Positions 6,937 to 11,675 of a stretch of DNA of 11,675 bases are shown piece after piece. The notes beneath the pieces were generated by a model. The model saw nothing but the letters and a program-made list of their open reading frames with translations. It searched no databases and had not been told where the DNA came from. The stretch comes from an uncultured Lachnospiraceae bacterium (GTDB lineage: Bacteria; Bacillota; Clostridia; Lachnospirales; Lachnospiraceae): the NCBI GenBank assembly GCA_900313435.1, contig OMRF01000216.1, positions 1 to 11,675 of the forward strand. Reading direction: 5' to 3'. How positions within the stretch are numbered: the first letter of the stretch is position 1; each line of letters begins with the position of its first letter. Made by a program: the position numbers and the translations under genes.

Positions 6937-9012
6937 TCAGGCCTGCGCAAACTGGCTGTTGTACAGTTCCGCATATTTGCCGCCCTTTTCCATAAGACCC
7001 GAATGCGTTCCCTGCTCAAGGATATTGCCGTTCTCCATGTAAAGAATAAGATCCGCATCCTTGATCGTTGACAGCCTGTGGGCGATAACAAAGCTTGTAC
7101 GTCCTTTGAGCAGATTGTTCATGGCTTTCTGAATGATCGCCTCAGTACGGGTATCCACCGAGCTTGTCGCCTCATCTAAGATCAGGATCGGCGGATTTGC
7201 AAGCATCGCGCGGGCAATTGTCAGAAGCTGCCTCTGTCCCTGTGAGATATTGGACGCTTCTTCGTTGAGCATAGTATCATACCCGTCAGGCATCGTATCA
7301 AAGAAGAACTCGATCTGTGCTGCCTTTGCAGCCTCTTTTATCTGCTCTTCCGTCGCGTCCTGTTTTCCGTATGCGATATTGTCATGGATCGTACCATTGA
7401 ACAGCCAGGTTTCCTGCAGGACCATACCGAAGATATCACGAAGATCATGCCGCGTCATATCTCTGATGTTCATTCCGTCAATAGTGATCTGCCCGCCGTT
7501 TGGCTCATAGAATCTCATAAGGAGGTTCACGAGCGTGGTCTTTCCTGCACCGGTAGGTCCGACGATCGCGATCATCTGTCCCTTCTTCACATCGACATTG
7601 ATATCGGTCATCAGGAGCTTGTTAGGTGTATATCCGAACTTCAGATGCTCAAATTTGATGTTTCCTTCCACTGCATCAAGCTTCGTGTAATGCTCCGAAG
7701 TTTCTGCCTCTTCTTTCTCATCCAACACTTCAAATACACGTTCCGCCGAAGCCACCGCGGATTGCAGGGTATTCAGAAGGGAAGTGATCAGCGTGACAGG
7801 GGTGCTGTACTGTTTCTGATACTGCATCATTGCCGTGATGCTGCCGATAGGTACGATCCCTTTGAGCGCAAATACAGCACCTACACAGCAAAGCACAATG
7901 TAACCGATATTATTTAATACCGTGCTGAGGGGATTGATGATTGCCGAAAGGAACTGTGCCTTACGACTTGCCTTGTACAGTTCCTCACTTTTGCGGTTAT
8001 ACTCCTCGATCTTCTTCTTTTCACAGCCAAACGCTCTGACAACTTCAAGACCGCTGAAGGTCTCCTCTGCGACCCCGTTCAGTTCGCCAAGGGTACTCCA
8101 CTGGGAACGGAAATATTTCTGCGATTTCGACATGATCAGCTTGCCGGCCAAAATGGTAACCGGAAGCATGATAAGCCCCAGGATCGCAAGCTGCCATGAA
8201 AGCAAGAACATGAAGATCACGCACCCCACGATCGTCACAACGCTGGAAATGATGCGTACCATCGACTGCTGGAAAGATGTTCCGATATTATCAAGGTCAT
8301 TTGTGACACGGCTTAAGATATCGCCCTTGGACTTTGAGTCGAAGTAGGAAAACGGAAGCTTCATGATCTTCCTGTTTACATCCTGTCTCAGCTTTCCGAT
8401 CATATTCTGTGTGACAGATGTTACCATTCTGCCCTGTGCGATCGTAAGCAGGACATCAGCGAGATACAGTATTCCGAGCACTACGATTGCTCTTATGATC
8501 CTGTCCCATTCGAGTTCCATCCCCGTAACAACCTTCTGCTGTATGATGTTCAAAACCTTTGCAAGGATAAACGGGGCCAGCACCTCGCAGCCTGTAGCGA
8601 TCACAGCAATGATCGCCACAAGCACCATCCTTGGCATGGTTCCTTTCTTGACGGCAAACAGTCTCTTAATGGTTTTTCCGAAGTTCTTTACCTCCGGTTT
8701 TCCTCCCCTGGCGCCGCCTCTGCCGGAAGAAGCCGCTTGCTGCATCTTTTCCTGCATCTGGCGTTTTTTCTCTTCCTGCTTGCTCATTTCCGCGAGCTGC
8801 TCCGGCGTCATGTTCTTGAGTTTTTCCATCCGGGCCTTTATTTCTTCGGGAGATCTCTGTGCCATGTTGCTAAGCATCTCATCGATCTGAGCGGGTGTCA
8901 TGCCGGCTATCTTTTTCTTAAAGCCCTCGCGTCTTTCTTCGGGCATCTTAGACATCATGCCCATCAGCTTTTTCCTGGTCTCGGGAGGCAGATTCTGCAT
9001 TATCTCATTCAT
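6937..9012 (-). CDS. ABC exporter half-transporter B (catalytic), with repeat-rich N-terminus
   Basis: A 691-residue type IV ABC exporter half. Residues ~1-92 are a charged, Met-rich extension with five Pro-Glu units at ~15-residue spacing, then a Gly/Arg linker (97-104). Residues ~125-425 are the six-helix membrane domain, and ~450-690 the ATPase. Visible motifs: Walker A GPTGAGKT (485-492), Q-loop Gln533, signature ISQGQ (589-593, variant of LSGGQ), Walker B ILILDE (609-614, catalytic Glu614) and switch His645. Partner of the protein encoded just upstream; start and stop overlap as ATGA (9009-9012), with GAGG 10 nt upstream. In TM287/288-like or LmrCD-like pairs this half supplies the catalytic Glu and His, while its deviant signature faces the partner's degenerate site. 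Family members export drugs, lipids or peptides; the substrate here is unknown. The N-terminal repeat region is odd and possibly a docking segment. Confidence 0.95.
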   Translation of the reverse strand: MNEIMQNLPPETRKKLMGMMSKMPEERREGFKKKIAGMTPAQIDEMLSNMAQRSPEEIKARMEKLKNMTPEQLAEMSKQEEKKRQMQEKMQQAASSGRGGARGGKPEVKNFGKTIKRLFAVKKGTMPRMVLVAIIAVIATGCEVLAPFILAKVLNIIQQKVVTGMELEWDRIIRAIVVLGILYLADVLLTIAQGRMVTSVTQNMIGKLRQDVNRKIMKLPFSYFDSKSKGDILSRVTNDLDNIGTSFQQSMVRIISSVVTIVGCVIFMFLLSWQLAILGLIMLPVTILAGKLIMSKSQKYFRSQWSTLGELNGVAEETFSGLEVVRAFGCEKKKIEEYNRKSEELYKASRKAQFLSAIINPLSTVLNNIGYIVLCCVGAVFALKGIVPIGSITAMMQYQKQYSTPVTLITSLLNTLQSAVASAERVFEVLDEKEEAETSEHYTKLDAVEGNIKFEHLKFGYTPNKLLMTDINVDVKKGQMIAIVGPTGAGKTTLVNLLMRFYEPNGGQITIDGMNIRDMTRHDLRDIFGMVLQETWLFNGTIHDNIAYGKQDATEEQIKEAAKAAQIEFFFDTMPDGYDTMLNEEASNISQGQRQLLTIARAMLANPPILILDEATSSVDTRTEAIIQKAMNNLLKGRTSFVIAHRLSTIKDADLILYMENGNILEQGTHSGLMEKGGKYAELYNSQFAQA
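8739..9012 (-). repeat. Five ~15-residue (T/S)PEE-type helical repeats in ABC half B
   Basis: Residues 8-82 of ABC half B contain Pro-led units at Pro10, Pro24, Pro40, Pro55 and Pro70, spaced 14, 16, 15 and 15 residues. Each looks like a helix cap followed by an amphipathic helix, for example MTPAQIDEML and MTPEQLAEM. A short basic/Gln-rich helix and a Gly/Arg linker follow before the membrane domain. Repeat boundaries are approximate. Confidence 0.6.
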
Positions 9013-10748
9013 GCGCTCTTCACCTCACTTTCCGAAAGCTGTGACATGGCAATCTCACGGTATACCTGATTGGATTTAAGCAATTCATCATGCGTGCCGT
9101 CTCCGACGACTTTTCCCTCCTCCAATACGAGGATCCGGTCCGCGTTCTTGATCGTGCTGACACGCTGTGCCACAATGATCGTAACGGCTCCCGTCAGTTC
9201 TTTTGACAGCTCTTTCCGTAACTTTGCATCGGTCTTGAAATCCAGTGCGGAAAAGCTGTCGTCAAACATATAAACATCTGCCTTTCTGACAAGTGCCCTT
9301 GCGATCGCAAGTCTCTGTCTCTGGCCGCCGGATACATTCGTTCCGCCCTGGGCGATATAGGTGTACATCCCGTATTCCTTTTCTTGCACAAAGTCGCTGG
9401 ACTGGGATACATCAAGGGCATGTGTGACCTCTTCTTCCGTGGCATCCGCCTTCCCATACCGCACATTGTCAAGGATCGATCCAGCAAAGAGGAACGATTT
9501 CTGCGGAACGATCGAGATATGATCTCTGAGGCTTTCCTGATCTGCATCCCGAACATCAACACCGTCGATCTTTACACTGCCCTCAACCGCATCCATATTC
9601 CTGCAAAGGATATTAAGAAGCGTTGACTTTCCGGAACCCGTACCGCCTATGATCGCAACAGTCTGACCCGCTTTGGCAGAGAAGGAAATATCCGTCAAAA
9701 CATTCTGAGATGCCCCCGGGAATCTGTAGGAAAGGTGTGAAACCTCTATGGAACCGTTTCCTACTTCAGGAAGCTTTGCGCCATCTTCTTTCCATCTGAT
9801 AGACGGCTCTATATCCCACACTTCATTGATGCGTTCCGCCGCTGCCTGGGCGTTCGGAAGCAGCATCAGAAACATGGAAGCAACCATGAATGCCATGAGG
9901 ATCATGGTCGTATACAGCACATATGCCTGAATGGCACCGTATGTCGCAAGCCCGTCCTGCATATATTTTGCCCCGAAGCCAAGGATCAGGAGATTGGCGG
10001 CATTTGCAAAGAACATAATAAAGGGGATCAGCGTATTCATGATCTTAAACCCTTTTTTTTTTTTTTTTGTAAAATCATCACTGACGCCTGCGAACCTGTC
10101 GGTCTCGTAGTCTTCGCGATTGAACGCTCTGACCACGCGCATACCGGTAAGCGCTTCACGCATGATCCTGTTCACATGATCCACCTTTATCTGATTCTCA
10201 CGAAAGACCGGACGAGCAAACTTCACGGTAAGCAGCATAATGATGGTGGCGAGCGGCAATAGCACAATGATGATCCACGCAAGCGTCGTTGAAGTTCTGA
10301 CCGCAAGAACGATGCCGGCAATACACATAAGCGGTGCCTGCAGCATCATCAGAAGCATTTGGACCAAAGCTGTCTGTGATGTCTGAATGTCCTTACTCTG
10401 TCTGCTGATAAGCGATGCCGCACCGATCTTTCCTTCATCCTCCTGTGAAAAATGGACGACCCGTTCGAAAAGAGTAGTTCTCATATCTCTTACGGCACTC
10501 ATAACAACGCGCGACGAAAAATAGTTGCTCAGAATACCGGCAAAAGCACAGACTGCAAGATCGACCACCATGAAAAGCGCATATCTTATGATCACATCCG
10601 TATTATCTGCGATCGCCCCCTTATCTATGACATTCTTACTCAGAGTGGGCAATAGCATCGTGGCAAAAGTAAACAGCAGAGTAAAGAGTACCACCAGTAT
10701 CACTTGTCCTTTATACTGTTTCATATACCTTGCGTATAATTTTAACAT
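9009..10748 (-). CDS. ABC exporter half-transporter A (degenerate ATP site)
   Basis: A 579-residue type IV ABC exporter half, with a six-helix membrane domain (~15-300) and an ATPase domain (~330-575). Walker A is GGTGSGKS (368-375) and the signature VSGGQ (472-476) is canonical. The catalytic Glu after Walker B is replaced by Asp497 (MFDDS), and the switch His by Gln528 (VAQRVST). This is the pattern of the non-catalytic half in heterodimers such as TM287/288. It pairs with half B encoded downstream. Reading in frame from a TTG at 10811 would add 21 residues read out of a hairpin, with no Shine-Dalgarno site; the ATG at 10748, with AAAGGAG 12 nt upstream, is preferred although that spacing is long. 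Codons for T227 to K232 contain 16 consecutive A (10053-10068). First gene of the six-gene operon; no clear promoter was found upstream. Confidence 0.94.
   Translation of the reverse strand: MLKLYARYMKQYKGQVILVVLFTLLFTFATMLLPTLSKNVIDKGAIADNTDVIIRYALFMVVDLAVCAFAGILSNYFSSRVVMSAVRDMRTTLFERVVHFSQEDEGKIGAASLISRQSKDIQTSQTALVQMLLMMLQAPLMCIAGIVLAVRTSTTLAWIIIVLLPLATIIMLLTVKFARPVFRENQIKVDHVNRIMREALTGMRVVRAFNREDYETDRFAGVSDDFTKKKKKGFKIMNTLIPFIMFFANAANLLILGFGAKYMQDGLATYGAIQAYVLYTTMILMAFMVASMFLMLLPNAQAAAERINEVWDIEPSIRWKEDGAKLPEVGNGSIEVSHLSYRFPGASQNVLTDISFSAKAGQTVAIIGGTGSGKSTLLNILCRNMDAVEGSVKIDGVDVRDADQESLRDHISIVPQKSFLFAGSILDNVRYGKADATEEEVTHALDVSQSSDFVQEKEYGMYTYIAQGGTNVSGGQRQRLAIARALVRKADVYMFDDSFSALDFKTDAKLRKELSKELTGAVTIIVAQRVSTIKNADRILVLEEGKVVGDGTHDELLKSNQVYREIAMSQLSESEVKSA
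10053..10068 (-). repeat. Poly(A)16 tract inside ABC half A
   Basis: Sixteen consecutive A on the coding strand encode the end of Thr227 and Lys228-Lys232, in the cytoplasmic loop just before the fifth membrane helix. Loss of one A leads to TGA within a few codons, and gain of one A leads to TAA three codons later, so any one-base slip truncates the protein. Confidence 0.95.
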
Positions 10749-10772
10749 GATGCGCGAAATCTCCTTTAAAAC

Positions 10773-10804
10773 GGTCTTGCCCGATCTGTATCCCGGGCAA
10801 GGCC
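10773..10804 (-). terminator. Imperfect hairpin between the partial surface gene and the ABC operon
   Basis: Arms 10773-10783 and 10794-10804 pair over 11 positions with one C/A mismatch on the minus strand (a G-U pair on the plus strand) and a 10-nt loop. It begins 17 nt past the stop of the partial gene. The tail GTTTTAAAGG has only four T, so it is at best a partial terminator or attenuator. It lies between the ABC-A ribosome-binding site and the previous gene. Confidence 0.4.
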
Positions 10805-10820
10805 TTCTCAATCTTAGTCT

Positions 10821-11675
10821 TTATTTGGTTTCGATCTTCATTGTTTCGGCGCCGGATATGGAGAACGTCTGAGAGTTATCTGTCTTGGCAACGAGGTCTT
10901 CTGCCTTATAATCGCCGGTGCCGCCCTCTATCTCAAACACGGCTTCCGAAAGATCGACATTTCCGCTCTTGCACAGGATCAGATCCTTTGTGTTTGCAAA
11001 GTCTCTGGCGGTCGTATGCCATTCCCCGATCTTGATCTTATACGGCGCATCCTTCGGGCACTGATAGTTACATCCGAGTTCGGCCGTTGTAAGCTTGTAA
11101 GGTCCGGAAGTACTCAGTTTGATCGTACCGGAGTTCTCATACTTGTGAACCTGCGGATAATCTCCGCCGGGTATCATCTCTGCGTAGAACCCAAATGCCA
11201 CTGCACGATCCGTAGATGCCTCACTCCCCTCAAGCAGGATACTGATCTCACCGGTATTCACAATAGGCGGGATATGCGTGATCTTCAATCCGGCCGGGCA
11301 ATGCTCGTAAAACGCACATGCAAGCGGATCAGACTGAAACAGGAATGAGACCTTCTGTTTCACATAGTGAGCCTTGAAATCAATATTAATCTTTCCCGTA
11401 TTCAGGACGTGTGTATCCGCCATTCTTCCGATTGTCATGATCTTTCCGGAAGAAGTCACATCGATCTCACCGAAGTTTGAGATCGAGCCGCCCAGCTTTG
11501 TTGTTGCAAGGACACGTACCGTCGAAGACTCGTCAACGTCGATCTTGATAAGGCCGTTGTTGACGATCGTAGGATCGTTTGCGTGTATCGTCATGGCACG
11601 AATCTGAGAGGCGAACGTTCCCTTTCCGGTCAGTTCGATCGTACCATTGTTGATAACGGTAGATTTCTCACCGCC
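10821..11675 (-). CDS. Partial repetitive beta-solenoid-like surface or secreted protein (C-terminal part)
   Basis: The frame is open to the window edge at 11675, so at least 285 residues are visible and the N-terminus is missing; the ATG at 11594 is internal, since the preceding 27 codons fit the same repeat. The sequence is built of N-x-G-x-I units: INNGTIEL, VNNGLIKI, SNFGEIDV, LNTGKINI, VNTGEISI and ENSGTIKL, spaced about 25-60 residues. This pattern is typical of right-handed beta-helices in extracellular adhesins and hydrolases. Four Cys (ACAFYEHC and CNYQC) fall between repeats and may form disulfides. No LPXTG or other anchor is seen at the C-terminus, which ends in TMKIETK. Family unknown; function not assigned. 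It is transcribed in the same direction as the ABC operon, 72 nt upstream of it. Confidence 0.75.
   Translation of the reverse strand, partial: GGEKSTVINNGTIELTGKGTFASQIRAMTIHANDPTIVNNGLIKIDVDESSTVRVLATTKLGGSISNFGEIDVTSSGKIMTIGRMADTHVLNTGKINIDFKAHYVKQKVSFLFQSDPLACAFYEHCPAGLKITHIPPIVNTGEISILLEGSEASTDRAVAFGFYAEMIPGGDYPQVHKYENSGTIKLSTSGPYKLTTAELGCNYQCPKDAPYKIKIGEWHTTARDFANTKDLILCKSGNVDLSEAVFEIEGGTGDYKAEDLVAKTDNSQTFSISGAETMKIETK

Noticed and set aside
10749..10811. A TTG start at 10811 adding 21 residues to ABC half A
   Set aside because: The added codons read through a hairpin, have no Shine-Dalgarno site and give residues unlike an exporter N-terminus.
1..11675. CRISPR arrays, tRNA or rRNA genes, transposases, attachment sites
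   Set aside because: None of the expected repeats, cloverleaf sequences or transposase motifs were seen on either strand.

Overview
The window looks like chromosomal DNA of an anaerobic Gram-positive bacterium of the Clostridia, most likely a gut or rumen Lachnospiraceae (Butyrivibrio/Roseburia-like). This is an inference from gene content and style: moderate GC, purine-rich Shine-Dalgarno (SD) sites, TATAAT-type promoters, a MATE exporter with a C-terminal anti-sigma-kinase-like domain, a SpoIIE-type phosphatase, a cytoplasmic GH13 amylase and a heterodimeric ABC exporter. No rRNA, tRNA, CRISPR array, insertion sequence or phage gene was seen.

Layout, left to right. Positions 1-127 hold no gene, only a weak candidate terminator. 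Positions 128-1870 (minus strand) encode a MATE-family transporter fused to a GHKL/HATPase-like domain. Positions 1871-2039 are a divergent intergenic region with a near-consensus promoter facing the MATE gene and an extended -10 promoter facing a PIG-L/LmbE-type deacetylase gene (2040-2732, plus strand). A 15-bp perfect hairpin (2759-2792) separates that gene from the convergent minus-strand cluster.

That cluster, read from right to left, is a likely six-gene operon: ABC exporter half A (10748-9009), ABC exporter half B (9012-6937, 4-nt overlap), a small antibiotic-biosynthesis-monooxygenase (ABM) fold protein (6915-6628), a cytoplasmic GH13_5 alpha-amylase (6612-5107), a nitroreductase (5103-4603) and a membrane-anchored SpoIIE/RsbU-type PP2C phosphatase (4610-2808). 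The genes overlap or lie 3-21 nt apart, and the operon ends at the strong hairpin. At the right edge (10821-11675, minus strand, N-terminus cut off) is the C-terminal part of a repetitive, probably beta-solenoid, surface or secreted protein, separated from the operon by a short gap with an imperfect hairpin.

How it may work together (inference): the two ABC halves form one exporter with one catalytic and one degenerate ATP site. The ABM-fold protein and the nitroreductase are the kind of small redox enzymes that handle quinones or nitroaromatics. The SpoIIE phosphatase would read an extracytoplasmic signal and act on a phosphorylated anti-anti-sigma-type protein not present in this window. 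The MATE protein next door carries the opposite kind of domain, a RsbW-like kinase fold, though with a changed N-box. The most notable points are the kinase-fold/transporter fusion near a SpoIIE phosphatase, a 16-A homopolymer inside the first ABC gene that could switch it off by slippage, and a five-fold ~15-residue repeat at the N-terminus of the second ABC protein.
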